Shown here piece by piece: positions 20,927 through 31,916 of a stretch of DNA of 64,000 nucleotides. Under the pieces are notes generated by a model. The model ran no database searches. It was not told the origin of the DNA and was given only the letters and a program-made list of their open reading frames with translations. Each line of letters begins with the position of its first letter. Within the stretch, counting starts at the first letter, position 1. The translations under genes and the position numbers were made by a program. The DNA comes from Ephemerocybe angulata (lineage: Eukaryota > Basidiomycota > Agaricomycetes > Agaricales > Psathyrellaceae). The stretch is taken from NCBI GenBank assembly GCA_013368325.1, contig JAACJK010000164.1, positions 558,001 to 622,000 on the forward strand, read 5' to 3'.

Positions 20927-23087
20927 ATGCTGAAGCTCCTCCCTTTCGTAACTCTTGCCCTTTTCGCTGTCCGCCAGGTTTCGGCGGCTGAGAATGCCGA
21001 ACTCGTAGGCCCCTACGCTCAATGTAAGTAGTTGCGCTGTTGCGTGCAGTCGCGCATGCAACTAATCAATCGCTGAAGGTGGAGGCGAGGGCTACACTGG
21101 AAACGTAAGTTGCCATCTCACTTCTATGTAGCATGACTTCCTCTGACTCCCACGTTAGACTGACTGTATGTAACACGGTCGTCGAACTCATCCCGCATCT
21201 AAACACCGGTCGAAACCTAGGCTACCCAGGATATGTTTGCGTCAAGCTCAATGCTTGGTTCTCTCAGTAAGGCTCCTAGTTCATCTTTACCCGAAGACGG
21301 CGCATAATGACTCCACCCATTCGCTCATAGGTGCCAACCGACCACGGCGCCTCAACCGACCATCAGCATCCCGACGCCAAGCTTCCCGACAACGACACCA
21401 CCGACCTCAACTCCTCCCACCACCACCCAGATCCCCACCACTACCACCACAACTACGGTCTCCACCCCTTCCACCACTGTTGTGGTTCCTACGACCACAG
21501 TCAGCACCCCAACCGTCCCCAAGCCTTCGGCTAGCGCTGGTGGCTTGCAGGAGAAGCTCTCGAATCACTCCGGGAAGCTTTATTTCGTGCGTCATATTTA
21601 CTCTTTTCAGTTGCGGGGCTTGCTGAATCGTCAAAAAGGGTTCATGCGCGGATCCCAACACGCTGAACATCGCCAGTGAGGACTCCAGTGGGTTCTTTGA
21701 AGTGTCGGCTTGCTGAGAGAGTCTGGTTCTAGACAACGTCAACGTCCTCAAGAGCGACTTCGGTTGCGTAACTCCCGTAAGTGCCAAACCTCTCCCTCGC
21801 GTTGAGGAAACTAATAGACACTTTCCAGGAAAACTCAATGAAGGTGTGCTTTCATATAAGATCTTTGACCACTCTATCTCACGGACAAGTGTAGTGGGAT
21901 GCCACGGAACGTGCGTATTCGTTCTGTCTGCCATGTAACATTGGATTCCAAGCTCGTCAACAGCCAACAGGGGTAGCTTCAGCTACGGCAATGCCGATAC
22001 CCTCGTCAACTGGGCCACTTCCAACGGAAAGTTGATTCGTGGGCACACTCTCGGTGAGTAACTCCAACCTTTTGAGTTTTGTTCGTCTTACGAGTTGATT
22101 GTATAGTTTGGCATTCGCAGTTGCCAGGATGGGTGAGCAACATCAACGACCAAACCACTCTAGTAAGTATTGGCATCATGACGCTAGTGCTCTAGTTTAT
22201 GGCTGTCTTCTAGAGATCCGTCATCGAGAACCATATCTCCAACCTTGCTGGAAGATATGCCGGGAAGTTGTACGGTGAGTTGATCAATGCTCTTATGATG
22301 AAGTGAAGCCTAATGGACTGCTTGTTCTCCTTGTTTAGCTGTAAGAACCGTGTCTTCCTTGTTTCTGCGAGTAGATATACTGACGATATTGTCGCGCTCA
22401 CCAGTGGGATGTCTGCAAGTAAGTCATCCGTAAACTTCTCCACGAACTGGATCGTTAAACCCTCACAGTGAAATCTTCGAAGAAAATGGATCTCTGCGTT
22501 CGAGTGTCTTCCAGCGCGTCCTCGGAGAGTCCTTCGTCACGATCGCCTTCCAAGCTGCCCGCAAGGCTGACTCCAAGGCTGTGTCCGTACCACCACTCCA
22601 TGAGTTTGGCCTGTACTGAAGCGTATCCCTAGGCTCTACATCAACGACTACAACTTGGATTCCGTCAATGCCAAGGTCAACGGTATGATCAGCTTGGTCA
22701 ACCGTGTCAACGCAGCCACTCCCAATACCATCGACGGAATCGGCACACAAATGCATCTTCAGGGTGGCCAAGGAAGCACTGCGCAAGCTGTACTCACCGC
22801 CCTTGCTGGCGCAACCGTAAAGGAGGTCGCCATCACTGAGCTCGACATTGCTGGTGCTCCCGCCCAGGACTACAACCAGGTTGTCCAGGCTTGTGTCAAC
22901 ACTCCCAAGTGTGTTGGAATCACCGTATGGGGTGTCAGTGACACTGTGAGTTGGTTTATCTCCCAATTTCGGCGATTTTGGTTGACATCTCGCGCAGAAC
23001 TCCTGGAGATCCAACACGTCTCCTCTGCTGTTCGATGGCAGCTACAGGCCCAAAGCTGCCTACAACACCATCATCGGAGCTCTTTAA
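20927..23087 (+). CDS. Endo-1,4-beta-xylanase, CBM1-GH10
   Basis: This secreted retaining xylanase (EC 3.2.1.8) cleaves xylan in plant cell walls. A signal peptide ([15 protein letters not shown]) is followed by an N-terminal fungal cellulose-binding module ([14 protein letters not shown], then [14 protein letters not shown]) split over three small introns. A Thr/Pro-rich linker and a GH10 barrel follow. The barrel shows [38 protein letters not shown], the acid/base Glu in WDVCNEIF (the Glu codon follows an intron that splits the Asn codon), [14 protein letters not shown] and the nucleophile Glu in AITELDI. It ends with GVSDTNSW and [11 protein letters not shown]. The gene has about 15 short introns, and every domain landmark is present without a stop. 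It is a tandem duplicate of the gene at 23645. An in-frame ATG at 20900 would add nine residues before the signal peptide. Confidence 0.93.
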
Positions 23088-23644
23088 AGCGAGTGATCGT
23101 CAGGACCCGGGGTGCGGTGAAATTCGCGCATCGGCCGGGGAAATGCAGACGGCTTCGCACTGTAAATCTGTACCTCCTATGCAATTCATCCTTCTGAACG
23201 TATCCAATTGACGTCGCTACCCACCCTCTTGCGAGAGTTGCTCCGGGGAATAGATCCGTGAGTGGTCACATGAAATCTGGTCCTCTCGCTCCCAGCCTCC
23301 AACGACCCACGAGAGCGCCAATCACCTCCGGCTCCCATTGCTTCTGAGCGGATGTAACACCTGTTAATGCCTATTTTGCGTCTGGATGCTCCCACATAGG
23401 CGTCAAGAGTCCCAATTATAGAGCGTATTCTTGATTCTCAAGGGGACGTTCATTCACAACCGGATGCGAGGTTCATCCGAATACATTGTCGACTGTGCCC
23501 GTACGTGAACTTTCATGGTGGTAACGCATAGCTAATTTTCCGTTGCACGCAGGGCCCGGGTTATTGAGGTATAAAAGAGTGCGATGGGTGTGTCCCATGG
23601 CACTCAGACATCTTGTGTTTTTCGTTTGAAAAGCCCCTGCAATC
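23088..23644. other. Promoter region between the two xylanase genes
   Basis: It holds the 3' UTR of the first xylanase gene and the promoter of the second. TATAAAAG at 23570-23577 lies about 68 bp before the second ATG. No gene is seen. Confidence 0.6.
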
Positions 23645-25749
23645 ATGTCGACTAAACTTCTTGCACTTGTGACTTTGGCCATTGCTGCCAACTCTGCTGT
23701 TGCAGTCGGTACCTGGGGACAATGTACGACACACTCCCGCCCTCAGACTCTGACATTTGCTCACCTCGAGCTCCGCTTCTCTAGGTGGAGGGATTGGGTA
23801 TAGCGGAAGCGTGAGTTGCTAGCTCCACTATTCTGAGCGTGGTCTGACACCCACCATCTCCTCAACAGACTACCTGTGAGTTATCAGAAATTCATTACCT
23901 CTATAATCATGCTCAACCTTCTGCAGGCGATGCTGGCAATACTTGCACCAAGATCAACGACTACTATTACCAGTGAGTGCATACCGTGTCAGTCCTTTGA
24001 TCAAAGGTTTACGAAGCGTAGATGTCTCCCCGGTGCTACCACGGCAACGACTACCTCGTCGACGACCACAACGACGACCACAACATCTACCACTTCAACC
24101 TCAACTGGTACTACCCCCACGAGCACAGGGACCGCACCCGTGCCCTCGGCGAGCGCTGGTGGCCTCCAAGATAAAATCCGCGCCAAAGGAAAGCAATACT
24201 TTGTAAGAGAGCATATAATATCGTTCTCTGGAGAAGATTGCTTAACGACCGCATCAGGGTGCTTGCGCTGACCCCAATACCCTGAATATCGCTGGTGAGG
24301 TTCCCGCTCCCCACTTGTGGACTAAGAAAGCTAACATTCTTCGCACAATTAGCTAACGTCAATATTTTGAAGAGTGACTTTGGTCAGGTCACACCCGTAC
24401 GTTCATTGACTACCGGCTTCAGAGACAGGCCATGCTAATCTTGTTGTACCTGTAGGAAAACTCTTTGAAGGTACTTGTGCAACATTGATCGGTGCGATGT
24501 ATGCGTTCTGACAATATTCGCTTTTTAGTGGGAATCTACCGAACGTATGTTGTCGCCCTTCGTTCGTTTGCAGCCGTTACAGTTTCTAATTTCTCTTCGC
24601 AGCGAGCCGAGGCCAGTTCACTTTCACCAACTCTGACACCCTCGTCAATTGGGCGACTTCAAATGGCAAGCTTGTTCGCGCGCATACTCTAGGTTAGTCT
24701 AGCAAAATCGCAGGATGACTTTTCACGCCCTAACCTTCGCACCTACAGTATGGCACTCCCAGCTCCCAAGCTGGGTCAGCAGCATCAGCGACAAGGCCAC
24801 CTTGGTGAGTATGCGTCTCTCTGGAACCCACGCACGGCTCTGTTAACCCCATGTTATGAAGACCTCTGTCATTCAAAACCACATTTCCACGGTTGCTGGT
24901 CGCTATGCTGGAAAGGTCTACCACGTAGGTCCATTCTAATCGGCCCATTATCGCGGGGAACCAGGCTAACTTAACTTGAACGTAGTGGGATGTTTGCAAG
25001 TAAGTTTGATCCTGGATTTTCAGTGAAACCTCCGTCTTACGCTATACCAAGTGAAATCTTCAATGAGGATGGCAGTTTACGTTCCAGTGTCTTCTCCAAC
25101 GTTCTGGGTGAGGTGAGTTGATATAATTCCCGAACGAAGATAGATATCCCAATCCAACACGGTTTAGTCCTTCGTGACCCTCGCCTTCCAAGCAGCCCGC
25201 AAGGCCGATCCCAAGGCAGTGTACGCGCTCTCTGCTCACCATACATTACACTCCCCATACTCACCGTGTCTGTTCTAGCCTCTACATCAATGATTACAAT
25301 CTTGACTCTGCCAACTCCAAGGTCGCCGGCATGGTCAGCCTCGTGAACCGTGTCAACGCGGCCAACGCCAACACCATCGACGGCATCGGCACACAGATGC
25401 ATCTCTCCGCTGGCCAGGGCAGCACCGCCCAAGCCGCCTTGACTGCCCTCGCTGCCGCGAACGTCAAGGAGGTCGCTATCACCGAGCTCGACATCGTCAG
25501 CGCCGGTACGAATGATTACACTCAGGTCGTGAAAGCTTGCTTGAACACGCCCAAGTGTGTTGGCGTCACCGTTTGGGGTGTCAGCGATGCTGTGAGTAGC
25601 TTCTGAAAGAGTATTATTCCGGAGAGACGATGGCTGATATGACTGTATAACTTTAGAACTCTTGGAGATCGAGCAGCTCACCGCTCCTCTTTGACAACAA
25701 CTACAACAAGAAGGCTGCATATACGGCCGTCATCAACGCGCTCAGTTAA
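23645..25749 (+). CDS. Endo-1,4-beta-xylanase, CBM1-GH10 (tandem paralogue)
   Basis: It has the same activity and architecture as the preceding gene. It starts with a signal peptide ([20 protein letters not shown]), then CBM1 (GTWGQCGGIGYSG, then [14 protein letters not shown]) and a Thr/Ser linker. The GH10 domain has [28 protein letters not shown], acid/base Glu in [26 protein letters not shown] and the nucleophile Glu in [15 protein letters not shown]. The C-terminus is [18 protein letters not shown] then [12 protein letters not shown]. Intron positions match the first copy, which supports tandem duplication. The stop codon is 138 bp from the convergent ALG3 stop. All catalytic residues are intact. 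Confidence 0.94.
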
Positions 25750-25887
25750 ATTTAGCTTTAGCACGTATACAAAGTCCTGCGCGTATGAATTACCCTATGC
25801 ACTTGTCATTCGCCTTGCAAAAGCAAGCAGGTCTTCCAATGAAGTTCGCGCGAGCAATGAGATCGATCATGTACATGTTTGCGCAGT

Positions 25888-27432
25888 TTACGATCGTTTT
25901 GACCCTGCAGAAACCTGTATTGGCTTGCCAGACGCGTGTCCAAACCATAGGCCTATGAGTAGTAACGAGTTTCCCAGTAGCAATACTGAGGAAGAAAGGC
26001 CCGTCGACGGGAAGACGTTCCACGAGCACTCGATAGCGGCCATGATAGCCACACTGTCAAGGAGTTATTATTCATGAGCCTCCAGGAGAATCCGGAGACT
26101 TACCGCACAACGATAGGGTATCTGGTTCTCCATGCCAGGAAGGGTAGTTGCTGCGCGTACCAAGAGTAGAACTGATAATGCAAAGACCTTGCAAAGAGAA
26201 TGCCGATGAGGTTCGAGGTAAAGAGAACGGTGGCGACATCTGATGAAGTTGAGTTATCAGCCTTGTCTGGTAGGAGGGATTGCATGTGAGCCCTTACAAT
26301 CGGGAGTTACGGTGGCTAGACCTGCGGGGAGCAGAGGCCGCTTCAGCCCCCTCGCAAGAACGCTCCAAGTTCCTCCGTCAGGTTGGCACCATCTGAACCA
26401 GGCGAATGCAACCAACACCGTAACATGGCCGATCAACAGGCCCAGTGCCAATTTTGGCTCAAGGAAAGTTTGCTCGTCAAGGAACCTCCAGTTGACGGTC
26501 CACTTGTAAAGGAACACGCGGCCCAGGTCGAAGGCGCCTCGTGCATACGACCAAGGGTTTTCCTTGAGGAAGGGGACAGCGAAAAGGACCTGCGTTGCTG
26601 CCACTTTGACCATAGAGAGGAATGTCGACGATGGTCCTCGCCTTTTGAAGGAGATGACGAGCAGGCCAGGGAAGTATAAAAGGACGCTCATCTTCACGGA
26701 TAAGGCGGCACTACCGGCAAAGGTGTTGAGTAGGTGTGCGTTTCCTAAGCTGGGTTGGGTTACCTGAAGAGCAAGAACGATGTATCGTCGTATCCATATT
26801 GGCATGCGAGGATGGCCAATTGTGAAATTACCACCGCCCAGCAGTCGTTGAAGAGACGGAGAACGAATATTGAATGGAGGCGCTTGCTGAGAGGCAATAG
26901 CAACACTATCCAGTTCGGAACAGCGCCTGTTCTGCGATAGATGGCGCAAGTTAGGGCAAGGCTGGCAACGTACAAGAGTCCATAGAGATTCTGCGCTAGG
27001 CCCATGTTCTTCCCGGCGTTTGTGAGATCGTAGAGCAAGTGGTGGATCCGGACGTGTCCAGCCGGATATCTACACACCGCGTGCTTCAATTAGCTTTCAT
27101 TCAAACTCATTTGGGAACTTGCAACACACACAAGAGGCCCAGTTGGACCTGAAATCTTTGAGTAATCATGTTCTCCGCTCAGATAGATCTTCGTCTGGAT
27201 CATGTAAGTTTCCCAGTCGATTTCTGTGTCTGGAGAGCCATTAGAAACTTTCAAAGGCCTCCACGTCGCATTACTTACAAGGAATGAACGAGATTATGAG
27301 CTTCGTAAGAACAGCATCTCCGAGAATTACTAGAGCTGAGAGCTTCCAGAAGTGCTCTGGGTCTGTTAACAAGGATAAAGCAAGGCGAATAGCGTTGTGA
27401 AATGAGCTGGACAACCAGCCTGATGAGGACAT
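25888..27432 (-). CDS. ALG3: Dol-P-Man:Man5GlcNAc2-PP-Dol alpha-1,3-mannosyltransferase
   Basis: Alg3 adds the sixth mannose, the first luminal one, to the lipid-linked N-glycan precursor in the ER. It is a multi-spanning membrane protein. The ATG at 27432 ([20 protein letters not shown]) starts exon 1, and later exons supply the family landmarks in order: [158 protein letters not shown]. It contains the acidic motif (EIDWETY) that is conserved in GT58. The gene is head-to-tail with the GH5 gene upstream (125 bp between) and tail-to-tail with the second xylanase. Confidence 0.96.
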
Positions 27433-27556
27433 ATGGATAACCTGTCGTGGGAACAACGACGGAGACCTCGGAATCAATCTATAGGTGCCAGGCGCTCGCT
27501 TAACAAGAGACGTAACAATCTTCTTCAAAGTCAAAGCACAGTAATTTCCCAGATTC

Positions 27557-29513
27557 TCAGCGTTTTACGATGAAGATGGTATCCTGGACTTCGTAGAGGC
27601 CCCTCCAAAACCCAGCAGTGTATTGTCCTTCGGTACCAGGGGCCACTTTCCCGGGTCCAAGGTTTTGAATCGCCACCTCGATGTATTGATCGATGAAGCC
27701 CAGCTTCGACGCATTGTGAGCAGCAAAGACCTGGGCCGTCTCCCTCCCGTCGTTGTATCCGGTGGTATCTGCTGAAGAATCCTGTTTATCGTCCCGCCGA
27801 CGCTGAGAAATGAGTTTGAACCTTTTGGCTATTGCTGCGTGGGACATCGGACGGCGCTTGCGTACGACTGGGAGATCTTCGCGGTTAAGGCTAAAGGGAT
27901 GGTTGATTCCATTCGCGTAACTCTCCTTCGTGTTCTCGACTGCAGCATTTGACCAAGCTTGGCCGGGCTGTGTATGCGTAAAGAAAGTCGTGGGTAGGAC
28001 GGTCCCAACTGCTGATTTGAAACACCAGCCCGGGTCTTGGTCACAATCTTCCTTCATATAACCTTTGGGGAACAGAGTTAACGGGGATCTGATTTCAAGG
28101 AGATGCGCAAAAAATGGACGAACTCCAGAAGTGCCAGCCGCTGGTACGGTCTGCGTAAATGTCGAGCTGTCCACCACAGAAATCCTTCCGGGCTCGGTCA
28201 CCGTCGTGGGCTGAGCTACCGGCCATACTCTCTGGTGTCAAAGCGCATGAAAACTCCCCGACAACCATATTCCTCCGCACTTTATCGGAGGCGGTATGCA
28301 AGGTCGATGAAACGGTACTGCTGATATCCCTGACGTGGTCTACAGCGCTTTGTTGGCGATCCCCATCCGTGTAGACGAAGTAGGAGTGTTGATCCTGAAC
28401 GGTGAAGTCCCAGCGACCAGACATGTACTGGCTGAACCGATTCATGTCAAAGGCGTTGTGGATGTATAGTGGAAATCCGCCTGCATCTGGGTCGGTTCCT
28501 CGCATAGCATCAATGGCCCGGTTATCTGAAGTCAAGTCAATATCTTTCTTCTCCGTGAAACAACAAGGAACGCGAAGGCATACAGAATAACTCCAGCCCA
28601 TCGTCATATTTGGGTTCGTTTAGAATCTCGATGCCCACCACATTATTCACATGAAGTAATTGCTTGATGAGATAGGTCAATACGTTGATCGTTTTGTCCA
28701 TATTTCCAGGATTAGAGAATAAACCGGTTTGCCCATCAGATATACCGGAATGGCCTTGTCCATTCTGACTCCCTACGGCACCATGCAAGTCGACCAGGAC
28801 ACCTATGCCGTGCATGCCTGCCATATTAATCGCTCTAACCACTCTAGTCCAAGAGCCTTGGTACACATCGGCAACACCAGCGAACGCAGTGTCCTTGCAG
28901 AATTCGGGTCCTAGATTCCAATAACCGATGGGAAGCCTGACTGTGTTGATTCCAACCGTCGAAAGAAATTGGAAGTCAGAGGCAGTGATGAAAGTATCCC
29001 AATGACGCTCAAGAACAGCGCGCGCAGATGCGGTGGATCCCCACCCACTGGCAATGTCGAGTTCCGATACTCCATCTCCCGCGGCACAATTGAACACAGA
29101 TGGGGTCATCCAGCTCTCGTGAACGAACCTATTTAAAACCGGGTTCTTCAAAAAGGTACTTAGGCGGTACGTGCTGATCGTGCTCACCAGGAACCCAGAT
29201 TAACAGACCTCTGTTGCCTGTACCTGAAGACGGCAGAAAGTTGATCGTCATACGGCGGAAACTCTTGAAAATCGACGGCAGGCGCTTCGTACGGTTCCGT
29301 GTGGCAGGCGGGATCAGACATGTCGGCGACTTTGGGCAAGAAGGTGATGTTTTTGGGTCCCATAAGGAGCTGGCTCCCAAGTCCCATACCATCGTGTGCA
29401 CCCCCATGGTGGGGTCTCTTCCGTAAATCTGTGGGCGAGGGTTTGAATGCCGCTGGAACGACATCTAGGGCCAGCATCGCCGAGAGAACGAGGGCCGATG
29501 TGACGTTCAGCAT
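27557..29513 (-). CDS. GH5 exo-beta-1,3-glucanase-like glycoside hydrolase
   Basis: It is a likely secreted or wall-associated beta-glucanase of glycoside hydrolase family 5 (Exg1-like) that acts on fungal beta-1,3-glucan. The start at 29513 gives a signal-peptide-like N-terminus (MLNVTSALVLSAMLALDVV). Family motifs are RSVNLGSWFL, HWDTFITASDFQFLSTVGIN, TVRLPIGYWNLGPEF, VLVDLHGAVGSQNGQGHSG, the acid/base Glu in IEILNEPKYDD, DFTVQDQHSYFVYT and the nucleophile Glu in NMVVGEFSCAL, followed by SGWHFWSYK and DQDPGWCFKSAVG. A Lys/Arg-rich extension of about 120 aa follows the catalytic domain (from about VRKRRPMSHAAIAKRF) and ends in DTIFIVKR. Several short introns interrupt the gene. The substrate is inferred from the family. 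Confidence 0.88.
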
Positions 29514-30625
29514 GGCGGCGATTCGTGTGACCGAGGAGTTATTCAAGGTCAGACCTTGGGGGCCATGGTTTGATCAAGAGAACCTCCTAGATTTCTAAAG
29601 AGGCTGAAACTCGGCTGAGAGGAGGCTACCGCAAATTTCAACGCAGTGAAAAAGATTGACGAGATACGTGCCCAGAACCAGAAGACCTTTCATTCAAGGA
29701 ATATCGGGCGATGTCGCATGGCGGGGAGTCAAGGTTCCTGGGCGCTCAGATGGTGCTAATGAAGGGAATTGAGCCAAGCGCCGACTCAACCGACATCATT
29801 GGCCTGACCGGTCCGGCTATTCAACTTGACCGAATTCAGGCTCCGCCTGCTGGGCGCTTGACGCCGGCCCTGCCGTGCCGTCGTGTCGTATGCTTGACAA
29901 CTTCCATCCACTTAACCATACGCTCCCATCGTATCCTTCCTCCAACCATGATGAGCAAGAACAATCGGGAGCTGAGCTATGCTCCAATGCCAATTTTAAG
30001 CCCTCTGATATCACTTCCCCCGACAGGACTTCTCCTGACTTCTCCCCGAGTCGGTGCTATCCTCATCATCCCAATCATCTCGTCCCTAGACGCCGCAAAA
30101 TTGAAGTTCTATGAATTGCTTTCCCATCAGACGAGCTCAAGAATAAGGTCAAGTCAAGTTCATCTCTTTCAGCTTGGAAGCGGGGCCCGAGAGCACGAGC
30201 GCTTCGTAATCTCTATCGCCCCTGCCCTCCCCTGCCCCAACCCTGCCCAGTCAGTTCCTGGTGTCATTAAGGCATCTGATCCCCGGACTGGTTAAGACGG
30301 AAGAGTGAAACAGTTCTTCCGATCACGGCTACCGATGCTCACTTTGTAACCACCTTTGATAGCTTTTTTGATGACTATCATGTCCTGGGAGCGCTTTGCG
30401 TTCTGTGGCATGCGCTTTCCCAGTTATACCGCCGAGAAGCTCTGACAATCACCGGCATCAGCAGGGAGTCGAATGTTCTGGTTCTATATATGCCCAGGGG
30501 AATCCTGAGTGATACCGCTCGCTCTTTCGTCTTCTCGGTGTTTTCCAGGATCGTCAGGCTCCTGGCTCCGCCCTTATCTCCTGCTTGCTGACGAGCGCAG
30601 GCCTGCGCTCTGGCATCGCGAGTAC
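29514..30625. other. Divergent intergenic region
   Basis: It separates the GH5 gene from the membrane-protein gene. An ATG-started frame of 194 codons (29711-30295, plus) shows no domain, signal or exon partner and is not called. No other feature is seen. Confidence 0.45.
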
Positions 30626-31916
30626 ATGGCTGTTGGGGCGACGTTAAGCACCACTCAGAGCGAGCGAGCCTGCTTCGATGGCTTGCTCCTTACAACCCTT
30701 GCATATGGTGCGGAGACATCTAATTTAACTCGTGCAATACCTGACAATGTGCTTAGGTGCCCTGGTGATGCTGTTCTGCCAACTCGTTCAGGCTATGGCA
30801 TTGAGGCCAAAGCGAGGGCGGACTTTCTACGGCCTGATAGCATATTCAATTCCCATTTTCATTCTGGCGACCGTGGCGGTTGGAGGAAGGTTTCGATTTT
30901 CAGAGAAGGTGTACATCGAGAACAGAACGTTTCCGGAGGGGCCATCAGCGTGGTCCGCGAGTAACAGCGGGCAATGGGAGAACGTTATGACTATGGCGAG
31001 GTACGCACAGCTCTAATCCACCTATCGATCGTGATTCTGAGACTATTGAAGCAACATCCTGTTGCCATGGATCGGGGACACCCTAATGGTGAGCCATGGA
31101 AGGTGAATTTCGACAGCACAAACGCTCATTCCTCACCAAGATCTACCGACTCTATGTCCTATGGAATCGTCGGCTATGGATCCTGATTCTTCCTTGCCTT
31201 ATCTACCTCGCTGACGTTGGTGAGTTCTACATTAATCCGGCTCCTGGCTGAGGGCTCACACCTAACACTAGCGCTGTCAATACCATTCTTAATGGCTGTA
31301 GCACGGCCCCTTGATCCTAGCTGGGGAGATCATCTACCGAAATACAGCACTGCCTACTGCTCTCTCGGCACTTCATTCAATATTCTCGTGACCATCCTCA
31401 TCGCCACCAGACTGTATATGCTTCGACACAAGGCAGAACAAGTCATGGGCAAGGTCCCGTCCATCCTCTACACCGCCCCCTGCACTACCTTCGTCGAGAG
31501 CGGCGCTTTCGTCTCCCTCTGGCAGCTTTGCTACATCATCTCTTTCGCACGGGGCAGTTGGATACAGGATGTCTTCCTGCAGCCGGCTTCCCAGATTTCT
31601 GTCAGTCCTTCTCTCTCAACTTCGCAGGCAGATCTTCTCTTCGTTTCAACTTACCTGCGCTCCACTGTTTCTTCTTTGCTTTCAGGCTATCACTCGAATC
31701 ATGATTGTTGTGCGCATGGCGCAGAATACTGCGTGGTCGAAGGACATTGTTATGGCATCAGCGCATGGGGTGCTCGACTGGCAGGTCTCCTCAGTCCAAA
31801 GCCATACCATCCCTATGCACACCCACACGCAAGGCAACAACCGAGCGTCCTTCGCGGGCCAGGATCAGATCAAGAGTCTACCGAAGAAGTTCAGAGATGA
31901 AGATGTCGTATTTTAA
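30626..31916 (+). CDS. Seven-helix integral membrane protein, basidiomycete family
   Basis: Six exons join in phase (30626-30707, 30757-31000, 31052-31088, 31141-31219, 31272-31600, 31686-31916) to give 333 aa. Seven hydrophobic helices are visible: LLLTTLAYGALVMLFCQLVQ, TFYGLIAYSIPIFILATVAV, ILLPWIGDTLMIYRLYVLW, LWILILPCLIYLADVALSIP, FNILVTILIATRLYML, a helix around GAFVSLWQLCYIISF, and one around ITRIMIVVRMA. A polar Gln/His/Ser-rich C-terminal tail follows. The YRLYVLWNRR segment is typical of a large family of membrane proteins expanded in mushrooms whose role is unknown, with a topology like that of GPCRs. The 37-nt third exon is needed to complete helix 3. No ligand or partner can be inferred. 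Confidence 0.8.

Noticed and set aside
29711..30295. 194-codon plus-strand frame with ATG
   Set aside because: It has no domain, signal peptide, splice partner or family resemblance; Pro/Ser/Leu composition is typical of a chance frame in this intergenic region.
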